Shown in pieces: positions 39,520-49,877 of a DNA stretch of 64,000 bases (the first letter of the stretch is position 1; every line of letters starts with the position of its first letter). Below the pieces are notes generated by a model, which did no database searches, was not told the DNA's origin, and saw only the letters and a list, made by a program, of their open reading frames with translations. The stretch is taken from the NCBI GenBank assembly GCA_946902875.1, contig OX336345.1, forward strand, positions 21,545,395-21,609,394, read 5' to 3'. The stretch comes from Nematopogon swammerdamellus (lineage: Eukaryota; Arthropoda; Insecta; Lepidoptera; Adelidae). The position numbers were made by a program, and so were the translations under genes.

Positions 39520-40263
39520 TGGCACATATTATTGCTTTGTTCATGGGCAACTCTTTGTGAGGTCCTGTTGCAGAGAGTGTGCTCAATGGCTCGAACGTTT
39601 GTTAACAACATGTTACTAGTGAGTTCTTTGAGCGCTCAACAAAAGAGAAAATCCACAGCGTAATGCACTATTGCGCACATAGAGAAACCGGCTGAAATAA
39701 TACGACGAAACGCACTTCATGAACGAATTTAAACCCTATGCTGGTGGCATAGAGTGAATAGTCGCACGGCTGAGTAGCGATTTAGTTTCCAATTTAGATA
39801 AAAGGTATCGCCCGGTGGATCAGCATTGCTACTCTATCCCAACTAAGGGCGGTCACACACGGCGCAAAACGACGAAAGTGGGAAAAGGAGAATTTACAGC
39901 GCCAACTGAATCGCATCTCACTGAAATAGATTCATATAAAATAGCGCTTTTTCTATTTCTTTGTTTGCTTGCACGGCATAATTTAAAGTTTTGCAATTCT
40001 CTCGCTCTACAAAAACGTTTGGCCGCAACCCTAACTCTACACGATCGTATGAATGCTCCCTGCACTCGAGGTTTACCGTGCACCCACGTTACGTCCGAAT
40101 GCGATAGTTTCACGGTTCACAAGTCTTACAGTCACTGTGTCAGACGATACGGCTACAGAACCCTAAGGTAGAAACATTGAAGCTTGCCACGAGGTGTGTT
40201 TATATGAGTACTCACTAACTTTTAGATAGATGGATAGAAGTGTTTTTAAGTTTACTCTGTTAT
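39520..40263. other. Unique stretch, no gene recognised
   Basis: Overlapping frames of 86-118 codons on opposite strands (39815-40171) have no family resemblance and neither shows splice or start context. No repeat seen. Confidence 0.3.
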
Positions 40264-40304
40264 TCATTTTTAAGTTTCCGGATTAACAGTACTAGGTTTA
40301 GACT

Positions 40305-40355
40305 TACATAAGTCGACATTTCGCCCGCTACGTCACGGGCTTCTTCAGGGACTGC
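40305..40355 (-). ncRNA. Hammerhead-ribozyme-like motif in Penelope-like element
   Basis: On the minus strand: CTGAAGA (40348-40342; consensus CUGANGA), one unpaired A, GCCCG, an 8-nt loop, CGGGC (40327-40323), GAAA, then TGTC and GAC. Stem II has five perfect pairs. TGTC is one change from the CGTC common at hammerhead cleavage sites. Hammerheads in the terminal repeats of Penelope-like elements are established. Stem I is imperfect here, with one unpaired C before CUGAAGA. Confidence 0.7.
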
Positions 40356-40398
40356 GGGAGTTGCTGGAGCCGACGTCTGGTGTCCGTTGTACCAGCCG

Positions 40399-41665
40399 TC
40401 AAACTGCTCTTTTTCGAAGATTATAGCTGTGGGTAGGTTGCAAAATGTTCGGCAGCGGTGTTAGATCGCGATCCTTACATCGTACGAAGTCCCGGCTGCA
40501 CACAACACTCACTTTGTCTTCAGACGCTAGCTTGGCGGAAGATCTTGCAGATGTGTGCTGTGACAGCAAAGGCAGCCAAGAATGTGATAAATTCATGCTG
40601 TCGTCCCTGTTGAAATTTCTGTGCCTGGTGATTTCGATGGCTTCCCTGACTAGGCGTGGAGTGTAGTGTCGTTCTACCGCTAGTACCGACGCTTCATCAA
40701 ACCGGATCCAGTGGTTACTATCACCAAGCAATAGATGTTCCGCAATGGCCGATTACTGCAGGTCACCATTCTTGACTGCTCTTATGTGTTCGCACATTCG
40801 CTCATGGACGCTCCTCTTCGTTTGGCCGATGTAGCTCTTCCCACAGCTACATGGAACTTTGTAGACGCCTGGGGCTTGCAATGGTATCTTATCTTTAACG
40901 GATCTAAGCATTTGAGACACTTTAGGCAGAGGCTTATAGAATGTCCTGATTTCCATTTTTCGAAGTAATTTACCAATCTGGTCTGTAACACCTTTTACGT
41001 ATTGTAAATAGGCGGGCTGTCTACTAACCTCTATTCGTCTTTGCCTTTTTCCTTGGATTTTAATATTGCAAGCCCTCGTGTTAAATCCATTTTGCTGCAA
41101 TGCACTTTTTACCTGCTTCAGCTCCATTTGAAGGTGCTCTTCATCACATACATTGTGTGCACGGTTTACCAGGGAGGTTACAACCGATTTAAGCTGGGCT
41201 GGGTGATGGTGCGAGTTGGCGTTCAGGTACCGGTTGGTGTGTGTCGGTTTCCTATACACCGTGTGCGACAGGGAACCGTCGGCTCTTCTCTGTACCTAGA
41301 CGTCCAGGAACGCTTTTCGGTTGTCATCCTCAATTTCTCTCGTGAACGATATGTTTGCATGGCAGCGTTCAGTTCTTCGAGGAACCGTTGCAGGTGTAGT
41401 GTGCCATTCTGCAATATTGCAAAGGTATCATCAACATATCTGAACCAAGTCGTCGGTGGGTTGTCGCTCGTTCTCAGCACTCTTTCCTCGAGATCTTCCA
41501 TAAAGAGGTTGGCAACGACTGGTGCGACTGGTAAACCCATAGCGACCCCGTCCAGTTGGATGTAAAAGTCACCATTCCACAGGAAATAGTTTTGACGCAG
41601 ACAGTGCTCTATAAATTTCACGTAGCCGGTAGTTAGATCGTTATCGCTCAGTTTTAGTAACAGTA
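40399..41665 (-). pseudogene. Penelope-like RT and GIY-YIG endonuclease remnant
   Basis: Starting mid-RT: FIEHCLRQNYFLWNG, YIQLDGVAMGLPVAPVVANL and FRYVDDTFAI with the catalytic YVDD box. A frame change near 41240 leads to MYRKPTHTNRYLNANSHHHP and the linker. Then comes the GIY-YIG module GVYKVPCSCGKSYIGQTKRS VHERMCEHIRA (the CxC and Y-IGQT-R features of Penelope endonucleases). Another change near 40752 precedes GDSNHWIRFDEASVLAVERH. In active elements the RT makes DNA at a break produced by the endonuclease. Here two frame breaks and loss of the RT N-terminus make it inactive, though motifs are well kept. Confidence 0.9.
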
Positions 41666-41702
41666 GTAGGTTAAACCTACTAATCCGGAAACTTAAAAAT
41701 GA

Positions 41703-42030
41703 ATATAGATAGATAGAAATACTTTATTGCATAAGTAATTTACATGAGGGGCAAAGGCGGACTTATTCCTTACAGAAATTTCTCCCAGTCAACCTTTGGA
41801 TGTCTGAGAGTCGTATGTTGTGAGATATAAGTAGGTAGTAGCAAAAGACTTGAGTGTGGGAATATAAAGTAAACATAATATACCTAAGGAAAATAACTAT
41901 GATAAACTATAATAAGTAATATTACATATAAATACGTACTAGTTCGTAAAAGTATAAATTACAAATTTTAAATGAAATTAAATACATATGAATTACAGTT
42001 TATATAATTTAAAATACCTAAATATATACA
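41703..42030 (-). mobile_element. Retroposon 3' tail with (TCTA)n end
   Basis: TAGATAGATAGAAATACTTT ATTGC, ACATGAGGGGCAAAGGCGGA and AATTTCTCCCAGTCAACCTT on plus, the same family as 20940-21200. Confidence 0.7.
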
Positions 42031-42171
42031 TACATACTTGTCCATTCAGGATTAAAGAATTTTTTAGCTACTGACTTCAACTTTTTCCAGTGACTCCGCT
42101 AGCTTCATTAAAGGTTATGTCGCGGTAGGATTTTTTATAGAACGCGATAAATGCTACATTTATTTCATACT

Positions 42172-42505
42172 TTCGTACCGTGTTGGGCCTGTGCTTAAAA
42201 ATAATAGCCCCACTGCATCTCTCCACGTGCATGTCGTAAAAGGCAACCAAGGGATAAGGACGAGATGCCGTGCTAAAGGGCGACAGGTTAGCCTCACTCT
42301 CTCACTAGGAAAGGTCCTTTCACCGAGTCATGCAGCAGGTGGGTCTTCGTGCGTTACTTTCTGCTTGATAGTTATCTTGTCCTAATACATACTTTGCTAA
42401 ATGTGGTTGCCGGTGTTGTGCTGTAATTTACAAGAGTACTAGCAGGACAACACCGACTACTCTGCTTACCGCGATAGTCAGGATACAGCATGTGCTATGT
42501 ATGAT
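42172..42505 (+). mobile_element. SINE-beta, near full length
   Basis: GTACCGTGTTGGGCCTGTGC, GCATGTCGTAAAAGGC, GGACGAGATGCCGTGCTAAA, GTCATGCAGCAGGTGGGTCT and a decayed 3' end near ATGTATGATATAG. Confidence 0.85.
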
Positions 42506-43036
42506 ATAGTGAGTGCAAGTGTGTCAAGTTCCTGTAGGTATAATATACGACCACCGACGACGACCGACGACTGTAGTAGGTATAATTTTAGACCAAAGAG
42601 GTGATAGCCGCAGTAAATGAGTATTTTGACGACCTTCCGGAATCATTTTTTTTTTCGAAGGTATAAACAGGTTGCAGGTCAGGTGGAAAAAGTGCATTGA
42701 CCTTGATGGAGAGTCGAAAAATGAAAACAGATTTGAACCCACTTTTCCTTCAATTTCATGGTCGGGCTTAGAAGTTTTGGATCCACCCTCGTAGATATAC
42801 ATTTTAAAAGTCTACCAACGGATCCGCGAAGTCAACGGAGAATGTACACACACCCAGTTTCGATGCAACGGGCTGCTTCAACCCCTCTGCATTATGTATG
42901 GTGTGCTTCTATTTACATTCGACCGTTGAGAGCTGAATGCATAAGTAGGAAAAACATCGCAGTATTAAACGAATAGCACGACATACGCTGAGTGAATACG
43001 GATGAATGCGTTTCAGTAATCCCGGGAGTTCAACCT
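42506..43036. other. Nothing recognised
   Basis: 42548-42565 is a short CGACCACCGACGACGACC run. The rest is unique. Confidence 0.3.
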
Positions 43037-43285
43037 TGTCAGCCTCGGTAGCTCAGTGGTGCGGTCGGTCGACGGTCAGTACATGGACGGGTGACCGCTC
43101 GACCGTTTTGGAGGCTGACCGCGATTCGGATTCCACGTAAAACTGTCGGTCTCTTCTTACCGTACTAGGTGATAGGGTTTATTCCGCCCGTACTGATACC
43201 ACAGCACTGAATGAAACGTCGTCGGTCGAAACGGCTATGTAAATAGATCGTGTTTTCCGTCAAGTTCAGTGTAGCCGACATGAAA
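43037..43285 (+). mobile_element. SINE-alpha with shortened head A, 3'-truncated
   Basis: GTCAGCCTCGGTAGCTCAGT, then directly GGTCAGTACATGGACGGGTG ACCGC (the 5S-like A block is deleted), GGAGGCTGACCGCGATTCGG and the body to GTGTAGCCGAC. It runs into family A sequence. Confidence 0.8.
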
Positions 43286-43359
43286 TGAAGGGAACGAGTT
43301 GGACTCGCGCACCGAGGTTTTCGCACCACAAAAAGAAAACATAAACAAAAACACTTTTT

Positions 43360-43535
43360 TATGTAATCCGGTATGTGTGGCTGAATCGGAGGGGCCAAAG
43401 CTCATGCTCCGACTAGCCAATATCACCTCCGAGAAGGTAGGTGCCATACCGGAGACTTCCCTTTAGATTGCTGGCTATACTGAACTAGAGGAGAACACAA
43501 CCGAGGCTATACTGCTATGCGGCCATATCTTACAT
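43360..43535 (-). mobile_element. SINE-gamma 3' half inside family A
   Basis: TTTATGTAATCCGGTATGTG TGGCTGAATCGGAGGGGCC on plus, the reverse of the gamma 3' end, running to GGCCATATCTTACATTC. Confidence 0.8.
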
Positions 43536-43627
43536 TCATTCTTGTATGGGGACCCTTAATTTTTTTTTTCCTTTTTGTTGTTTGTATTAATTGTTAGAAT
43601 ATCTGCCATTATGACACATATTTTGTG

Positions 43628-43960
43628 TACCGTGTGGGGCCGGTACTTTAAAAGAATAGCCCCACTGCATCTCCCCCCATGCATGTCGTAAAAGGCGACT
43701 AAGGGATAAGGACAAGATGCCGTGCTAAAGGGCGACAGGCTCGCCACCTCTCACCTTGGCACGGTACTTCCACCGACTCATGCAGCAGGTGGGTCTTCGT
43801 GCCTTACTTGCTGCTTGATCGATTGAATCTTGTTCGAATACTTTGCGAAACGTGGTGGTCGGTGTGGTGCTGTAATTTAACAGAGTTCTTGCAGCACAAC
43901 ACCGATTACTCTGCTTACCCCGATTGTCGGGATTCAGCGTGTGTGATGTATGTATGTATG
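43628..43960 (+). mobile_element. SINE-beta, full length, with target duplication
   Basis: Flanked by TATTTTGTG at 43619-43627 and 43961-43969. Head B (TACCGTGTGGGGCCGGTACT), the full beta body and a (TGTA)n tail are intact. Confidence 0.9.
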
Positions 43961-44015
43961 TATTTTGTGATAAATTTTAACTGTCTACCTATCACGGTTC
44001 AAAATATACAGCCAT

Positions 44016-44829
44016 TAAAAAGTGAGAGTAGTAAATCAGCACTTGGTCGCTTTTTTATTTTAAACACAAATGGATAGACCTCGGCATAGACAGAAGGAGA
44101 GTGGAAAGGCCGAAATTTACACGAGCGAGCGGCGTTTTAATATTGCGTGTTGAACAAACAAAGTGAGAACATTAAATAACCCCAAATGTCAGCCTAAAAG
44201 TATGTATACACGCTCGGGTAACAAACGTGACATACGAAAGTGTACACAGAATTAAATGACAAAAGCGTCAGCGATTCCGCCCGCAACCGTAACACATTCG
44301 CACGTTTAAAAAGAGAATGCAAACTTTTTAAACGCTACATTTTGGAAGCGTTGCCGTAGCGGCCTTCTCATTAGTGTTACATTGAAGTGCCGGCAGCGGG
44401 TAAATCACGCCATTTTTAATCTCTTTAAATTTTCGCTTCACAAAAGCAGAGTGTAAAAAGTACACCTCTTTCATTCCGGAATCGTTCCGAATGTATCCCG
44501 CTCGGCCTCGAGGCCTTCTCTACAATTTATGTACCTAAAACTTCTCGGCGACGAGTTGGCGCTCTTTTTTTTTTGTTTTGAGAGTTCTTTTGGCGCGCAT
44601 TCAATTGAATGAACTTTGGTCGTTCGCGCCCCTTTTCTTCTTCTTTTTTTTGCGTGTCACCGGAGTACGCCGGAGGAGGGTGAGTGAATAAAAATATTAT
44701 GACACTTGCTTAACATGGTTTTACGATGTACTCTTTTGTGGTGGTCGTTAAAATTACTTCATTTAAATGAAAATTTTGTCAAAAAGTATTCAAGATCGTT
44801 CCCTGCTCTCATTTTGTCTTTCAATATTT
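44016..44829. other. About 800 bp of unique DNA, no repeat or gene recognised
   Basis: One of the longest repeat-free stretches in the window. No open frame of note. Candidate for conserved non-coding sequence only by absence of repeats. Confidence 0.3.
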
Positions 44830-45163
44830 AGGGTTCCGTATCCGTCGTACGGAACCCTATAACTAAGCCTACGCCGTCTGTCTGTCCGTCTGTCCGAGGG
44901 CTGTATCTCTTGAACCGTAATAGGTAGGCTGTTGAAATTTTCATAGAATATGTGTTTTTATGGCCGATATAACAAAACATAATAAAAATAAGAAAAAAGT
45001 AAAAAATTCACGGGGTTCCCCATACAACAAACTAAAAAGTGCATGCGCGCCATCTACCGAAAAGAGTATGAAGTATTTTAACGAATACATAGATGGCGTG
45101 AGTGGCGCTGACCATGACATGGCGATACGGAACCCTCGGTGCGCGAGTTCGACTCGCACTTGG
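44830..45163 (-). repeat. Family A repeat, near full length
   Basis: TAGGGTTCCGTATCCGTCGT and CTAAGCCTACGCCGTCTGTC on plus, to GTGCGCGAGTTCGACTCGCA CTTGG. A short internal deletion removes one ATGCTTCATA block. Confidence 0.85.
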
Positions 45164-45176
45164 CGCACTCCTCTTG

Positions 45177-45537
45177 AAATAAAAGTTGCATTACAAATTA
45201 AAAAAAAAACCCGACCCTTAAAAGTCTAAAATAATTTTCGTTTACTTAAAGAAGTCGGAGGGACCGCTAAGTAAATAAAACATAAAAACTCAGACCTGCT
45301 CGGGAATTTACTTAGCGGTCCCCCGACTCCCTTAAGAAGGTAAACTTATTTTAGACTTTTAAGGGTCGGGTTTTTTTTTATTTGTAATTGTAACTTTTAT
45401 TTCAAGTTAAAAAAAAACCGCTTGCAAATCGGTCTATCCGTTTGGGATCTACGATGCAACAGCAGACACACCCATTCACACATACACACACACGTTAAAC
45501 TTATATATAACACCCCTCTTTTTTCGGTGGTTAAAAT
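45177..45537. mobile_element. Foldback element F, reference copy
   Basis: Left arm 45177-45276 (AAATAAAAGTTGCATTACAA ... GGACCGCTAAGTAAAT) and right arm 45305-45402 (ATTTACTTAGCGGTCCCCC ... TGTAACTTTTATTT) are inverted copies of about 100 bp around a 28-bp loop. A tail follows with AAATCGGTCTATCCGTTTGG and CACACACGTTAAACTTATAT. Confidence 0.85.
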
Positions 45538-45769
45538 GTTTTATTTGTAATTTCTAAAACAAACAATTCACAGTATATTTCTCGCTTACATAGATTTTTA
45601 TAGTGTATTACATGTTTTAGATAGACAGATAGTTGATCATTCCCACCTAAACTGCCCACTGATGGCTGTATACAGGTGGTTGAACGAGAACATCTAACCA
45701 CACATCTACCCGCAAACTCTTGCTCTTCGCTAATGGCCATTGTTTATTGTTGTGTGTTCTCCGTCTCGT

Positions 45770-45905
45770 GTTTTCCGTCCAGTTCCGTGTAGCCGGCACG
45801 ACCGAATGGAAGCACTGACATGGCACCTAGTTCACCAAGGTGTTATGGGCTGACATCGAGAATGTAGTAGGTGATGTAGCCAACCGTATCAGTTTTAAAT
45901 AAAAA
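45770..45905 (+). mobile_element. SINE-alpha 3' part
   Basis: TTTTCCGTCCAGTTCCGTGT, GCACTGACATGGCACCTAGT, ATGTAGCCAACCGTATCAGT, then AATAAAAAATAAAA. Confidence 0.8.
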
Positions 45906-45970
45906 ATAAAATAAAAATTTCTGCTGCCCTGGTACTTCAGAACCGGAGAGATAGCCGACGCTTGGGCCGA

Positions 45971-46096
45971 TTGTGCCTCTCTATCGCTTGTTACGCGCTC
46001 TCGCTTGCACACACAGGCTCAGATGGAACGTGACACTTTTTCGTGCGTGCAGCCGGTGTTCATCAATTTATAAGACGTGACGTTATCACGTCAAAA
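45971..46096. mobile_element. MITE M1, left end missing
   Basis: TGTGCCTCTCTATCGCTTGT to GACGTTATCACGTCAAAA, near-identical to 7680-7811 and so probably recently related. Confidence 0.85.
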
Positions 46097-46372
46097 ATTG
46101 TGTGTCTCTAATATAAATATGTGAGGACAACGCAACGCTCTGATGACATGAATGAACGCGCACTTAAATAAAAGAGAATAAGCAAAATGTTGTCTCTTAA
46201 TAAAATAAAATAAAGTGAGCGTCGCGTCGTCGCGTCAGATCTCGCTGTCACCTAAATCAACATTTTGCTGCTTATAATATCGTAATAAATCTCTAAGAGT
46301 CGACGCTTACTTCCACTTATTTCAATACAGACTCTCGCTCGGCGGGAGCGGAAAGGCTGAACCGCGCAACAT

Positions 46373-46762
46373 AAACAAGTGCGAGTCGAACTCGCGCACC
46401 GAGGGTTCCGTATCGCCATGTCATGGTTAGCGTCACTCACGCCATCTATGGTGTATTATGAAATGCTTCATATTAGTTAAAATTCATGATTAGTTAAAAT
46501 GCTTCATAGTATTTTCGGTAGATGGCGTGGCGCTTATAAACTTTTTCTTATTTTTATTATTATTTTTTGTTGTTATATCATGTTTATTGTTATATATACA
46601 CATACCTATTCTGTGAAAATTTCAACTAAGTATTATGTTTTAAGAGATACCTCATCGAGAACCTCAGACAGAAAGTAAGACGAATGGACGGACCGACAGA
46701 CAGACAGACAGACCGCGTAGGCTTAGTAATAGGGTCGCGTACCGGATACGGAACCCTAAAAA
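46373..46762 (+). repeat. Family A repeat
   Basis: AAACAAGTGCGAGTCGAACT to GACAGACAGACAGACAGACC and TACGGAACCCTAAAAACG, with a small insertion near 46575. Confidence 0.85.
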
Positions 46763-46984
46763 CGAGTGGAAATAGTAAGTGGGCGGTACTCGCGTACCAC
46801 AAGTGAGCGTTGTTCCGCGCACTCGCTAGCAGAGGATAACATAACTGTTTAAAATCAAGTTATTAATAATTAAATATATGTATTGAGAAATAAGTAGGAA
46901 GGTAGGTACATCGGTAATGAACTTTAAAAATTAATATCTAACTATGTACATATCTACTAATAACTAACTAATAACTAAGTTATG

Positions 46985-47305
46985 TACGCTGGCAGTACGG
47001 CAATCCGCCGACGCACCAAAGTAGTCGATATTGGACACCGGGTGGTTAAGCTCAAGTGGCAGTGGGCTGGGCACGTTAGCCGAAGAGACGATGGCCGTTG
47101 GAGTAACCGTGTCCTACACTTGCGGCCGTGGACAGGAAAACGGAGTGTGGGAAGACCACCCGCCAGGTGGGACGACGACATCAAGTACGCCGGCGGAAAT
47201 CAGTGGTTCCGTATCGCTGAAGGCCGGAAGGACTGGAGGAAAATTGGAGAGGCGTCTGTCCAACAGTGGACGCTTACACGCTGACTGACTGACTGACTGA
47301 CTGTA
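46985..47305 (+). mobile_element. RTE-type LINE C-terminus, best copy
   Basis: An open frame of 100 codons reads IRRRTKVVDIGHRVVKLKWQ, WAGHVSRRDDGRWSNRVLHL, GKRSVGRPPARWDDDIKYA and ends near the last codons. The 3' end is ACACGCTGACTGACTGACTG. This is the conserved carboxyl end of RTE-clade endonuclease-reverse transcriptases. Everything upstream is missing, so it is a 5'-truncated insert. Confidence 0.9.
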
Positions 47306-47929
47306 CGCTGGCAGCTGTCACGCTAAATAATATGAAAAGAAAAAATAAATAAAAAAAAATTTCATATAGTGCTATAATATATTGCAAAAATAATAGCCGC
47401 ATAAAGATTTCGTCTAAAGGTGATAATCTCACCTACGCATAAATGTGAAAAATAAAATAAAAAATTTATAAAACGCGAATACTTTAAAAGAAACAAGGAA
47501 AGATCAGTAGAAAATGCTGTAGTATGTGTATATTCGAATCCAACTAAACACGTCAGCGTCTCACGGATAAAATAATTGAGATCAAAATGGATTCCAAGTT
47601 TTATAGATGTTCCCAGTTATATACGGGAATGTACAACGTTTACAAATTGCTTTAAAAGAAAATGCGTTATGTTCCTACTAAATATGTAATTTAGCAAGTG
47701 TGAATTAATAAATATTCCCTTCTACTTACACTTCTACTGATTTGTATGTTCTGTGGGCTGAGCCGCTTCCCGCAGCTACCGACTTGGCGAGACTTCCGCC
47801 GTTTCTGTTCAATGCTAGTTAAGTAGGTGCGATAATTACAATTTGATTTTAGTTCGTTTCGAGACTTATTTATGCAGATCTTTGACACACCCCTGCCGCC
47901 TCTTCCACTCTCATAATGCTCTTTATACA
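47306..47929. other. No gene recognised
   Basis: AT-rich sequence. The antisense 119-codon frame (47691-48050) overlaps a LINE fragment and shows no family of its own. Confidence 0.3.
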
Positions 47930-48235
47930 ACATGCTCGGAATATATGTTGTTGAAACGCAATTTCTAAGAACACATCGTTTTTCGAAATCTTTCCTGTGT
48001 CGAACGGCGAAAATATGGAACGGTCTTCCGGTGAGTGTGTTCCCCACCACCTATAACATGGGAATCTTCAAAAGGCGTATCAATAAATTAGGCGACAACC
48101 TTTTTGTCCGCCTCATAGCCGGCATGGCGCCTCTCTGAGTGTGGTTTCGCGAGGAATGGTGTTATTGGCTGTGTCTGATCTTCCGTTGAAGTATTGGGCA
48201 AAGACACCCGCGGCGGCTGTCTATAAAAAAAAATT
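47930..48235 (+). mobile_element. LINE C-terminal fragment and 3' UTR
   Basis: An open frame ends TQFLRTHRFSKSFLCRTAKI, WNGLPVSVFPTTYNMGIFKR, RINKL. It is followed by GTGTGGTTTCGCGAGGAATG and CTATAAAAAAAAATT. Confidence 0.85.
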
Positions 48236-48745
48236 AAAAAAATGCTCGTCGGTTACGCACTTTACGCTTTTTGAGCACGTGCCCGATCTGATCCAACGAC
48301 ATTCTACTTTTTAATTCGTTGATCTGATCTAGGTACGGGTCTTTCGTTATTCTCCGTTCACGATTAAGCAATAAGCACTTTAATTTTAATTAGAAAGCAG
48401 CGACTGACCGCGACATGGACCCCCCTTCTTTTAAAGCAACTATTATCGCGGCAATAATAGTGCTCACACAACTGTATTGTCCATGTATACTTGCCTATCA
48501 ACGGTAATTCCGATGACGCCTCTATACAGTTCGCGAGGCTGCCGCGCCGCCAAAGCCTCATAATAAAGCATGTCCATGTCTGCGAGCGTATAACAAATCA
48601 TTCTCGTGCGAATACAATGATCGCCTGTCGCCGCGCCGCGCCGGAGCACCGCCGCCGTCGCGTCGCGTCGCTCCGCAGCGGTACGTGGCGCTTCAAGCGC
48701 TGAGCGGCGCGCGAAATAGTTGAATAAACTTGTCAGGGTTCCGGC
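48236..48745. other. GC-richer unique stretch, no gene recognised
   Basis: 48600-48710 is CpG-rich. Overlapping frames of 70-96 codons on both strands lack resemblance and splice context. Confidence 0.3.
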
Positions 48746-49044
48746 GCCAGCCACCTTCCGGTGGAAGGTGTGAACTTCCGCCGGAAGTGGACACCGTCAG
48801 CGCCTTCTGTCTCTCCGCCGAGATCCGGAACGCACCGGAACCCTAGTCTACGGAAACTACCCGCACTGGCCACAGCTATAATCTTCGTCAACGAAGGACG
48901 GAGATCTGACATTTCTCTACCAACCGTCGCACTAGGCAGAGCGCTCATGATGATGGACCATACGCTTGGTCCGAAACGTCGAGCCACATAGCTCGGGAAG
49001 AACCGTGAGTAAAGCTGTTTTGTTTTAAAAATAATGCCAGCCAC
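48746..49044 (+). mobile_element. Short retroposon-like element with hammerhead core and 9-bp target duplication
   Basis: Direct repeats GCCAGCCAC at 48746-48754 and 49036-49044 bracket about 281 bp ending TTTTAAAAATAAT. A hammerhead-like motif lies near the 3' side. No RT is present. It could be a truncated Penelope-like element or a retrozyme-like non-autonomous element. Confidence 0.6.
48943..48984 (+). ncRNA. Hammerhead-ribozyme-like motif
   Basis: GCTC, then ATGATGA (48947-48953; consensus CUGANGA with C3 changed to A), one unpaired T, GGACC, an 8-nt loop, GGTCC (48968-48972), GAAA, CGTC and GAGC. Stem I (GCTC with GAGC) and stem II (GGACC with GGTCC) are perfect. Only C3 departs from the core, and that change would be expected to impair cleavage. 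Confidence 0.65.
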
Positions 49045-49114
49045 TTGTACAATCAGTTAAATGTCTGTTCATATGCGCCGCCGCCCGTCTTTTAGCAGGT
49101 TCATTGGATTAGCT

Positions 49115-49420
49115 CTTAATTTTTTTATTTAAACCAACAGACCTCTGTCTGACAGACAAGAAAGAGTAAAAAGACCTCTCCTCACGCGAAACCACGCTCA
49201 GTGAGGCGGCATGCCAGCAGATTTGCGGACTGTTGCTAGGCTGTCTAGCCCGTTGATACGACGTTTGAAGACACCCAAGTTAAAGGATTCGTGGGATTAG
49301 CGAAGGCGAACAGGAGGAGGGATGAGGGAAACGAGTTCGTCAGAGTTTCGGCTATAGTAGTACCGACAAAACAGGATCAATGATTCAACGATGCATCTGT
49401 CCTTTAGTGGTTGATGGTCT
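49115..49420 (-). mobile_element. LINE C-terminal and 3' UTR fragments
   Basis: ATGCCAGCAGATTTGCGGAC, TAGCCCGTTGATACGACGTT and GAACAGGAGGAGGGATGAGG on plus are the reverse of LINE ORF2 ends. An internal deletion joins FNLGVFKRR and upstream YRC-type sequence. Confidence 0.75.
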
Positions 49421-49589
49421 TTTATTGAAATATCTAAATCATTTAATACTCTTTTCTAGGAAAGGTCTGCCTATGCAGCTCGGAACCCTGAAGGTATCCA
49501 CCGTCACGGATGTCCAAGGCTCTGAACATAGAGTCAATATTGGTGGTGGTGAGGGGCGCGCGCACTTCTTTTTTTGTTTTTTGTTTTTA

Positions 49590-49877
49590 TTGAAACTGAC
49601 ACGGTTGGCTACATCACCTACAACATCCGTGATGTCAGCCCATAACACCGGGAGAACTTAGTGCCACGTCAGTGCTTCCCTTCGGTCGCGCCGGCTACAC
49701 TGAACTGGACGGAAAACACAAACTATTTACATAGCCGTTTCGGCCGACCTTTCATTCAGTACGGTGGTACCAAACCGGGCGGGTTAAACCCTACCACCTA
49801 GTAATATAAGAAGGGAGTCTTAATCCCATAGTCGCCTTTTACGACATACACGGGAAGAGATGCAGTGGGACTTCGCG
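49590..49877 (-). mobile_element. SINE-alpha with head B, 5'-truncated
   Basis: ATTGAAACTGACACGGTTGG, the alpha body, TATAAGAAGGGAGTCTTAAT CCC, then TTTTACGACATACACGGGAA GAGATGCAGTGGGAC on plus. The outer hairpin of head B is cut. Confidence 0.85.

Larger units (their letters stand above)
40264..41700 (-). mobile_element. Penelope-like element, 5'-truncated
   Basis: Carries, in order on the minus strand, the end of a Penelope-type RT, a linker, a GIY-YIG endonuclease, a hammerhead-like core and the 3' end. The 3' terminal sequence (TCCGGAAACTTAAAAATGAA) reappears inverted at the 5' side (41672-41700). The small 26.5-kb element has the same plan. It abuts a (TAGA)n retroposon tail, so a target duplication cannot be read. 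Confidence 0.9.
43285..44015 (+). repeat. Family A copy hosting two SINE insertions
   Basis: Family A pieces at 43290-43356 (GTTGGACTCGCGCACCGAGG), 43537-43627 (CTTGTATGGGGACCC ... GACACATATTTTGTG) and 43961-44015 (TATTTTGTGATAAATTTTAA) join into one copy when the SINE-gamma and SINE-beta insertions are removed. Confidence 0.8.

Noticed and set aside
39815..40171. 118-codon plus-strand ORF and 86-codon antisense ORF
   Set aside because: Mutually overlapping, no domain, no start or splice context. Probably chance.
48950..48995. Repeated GTCGAAACGG blocks in SINE-alpha as further hammerheads
   Set aside because: SINE-alpha contains CTGAATGAAACGTCGG and GTCGAAACGG, but CUGANGA is not matched and no stem II can form between it and GAAA. 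Only the three listed motifs meet the core.
48733..49044. 103-codon minus-strand ORF
   Set aside because: It is antisense to the hammerhead-bearing element and crosses its target duplications.
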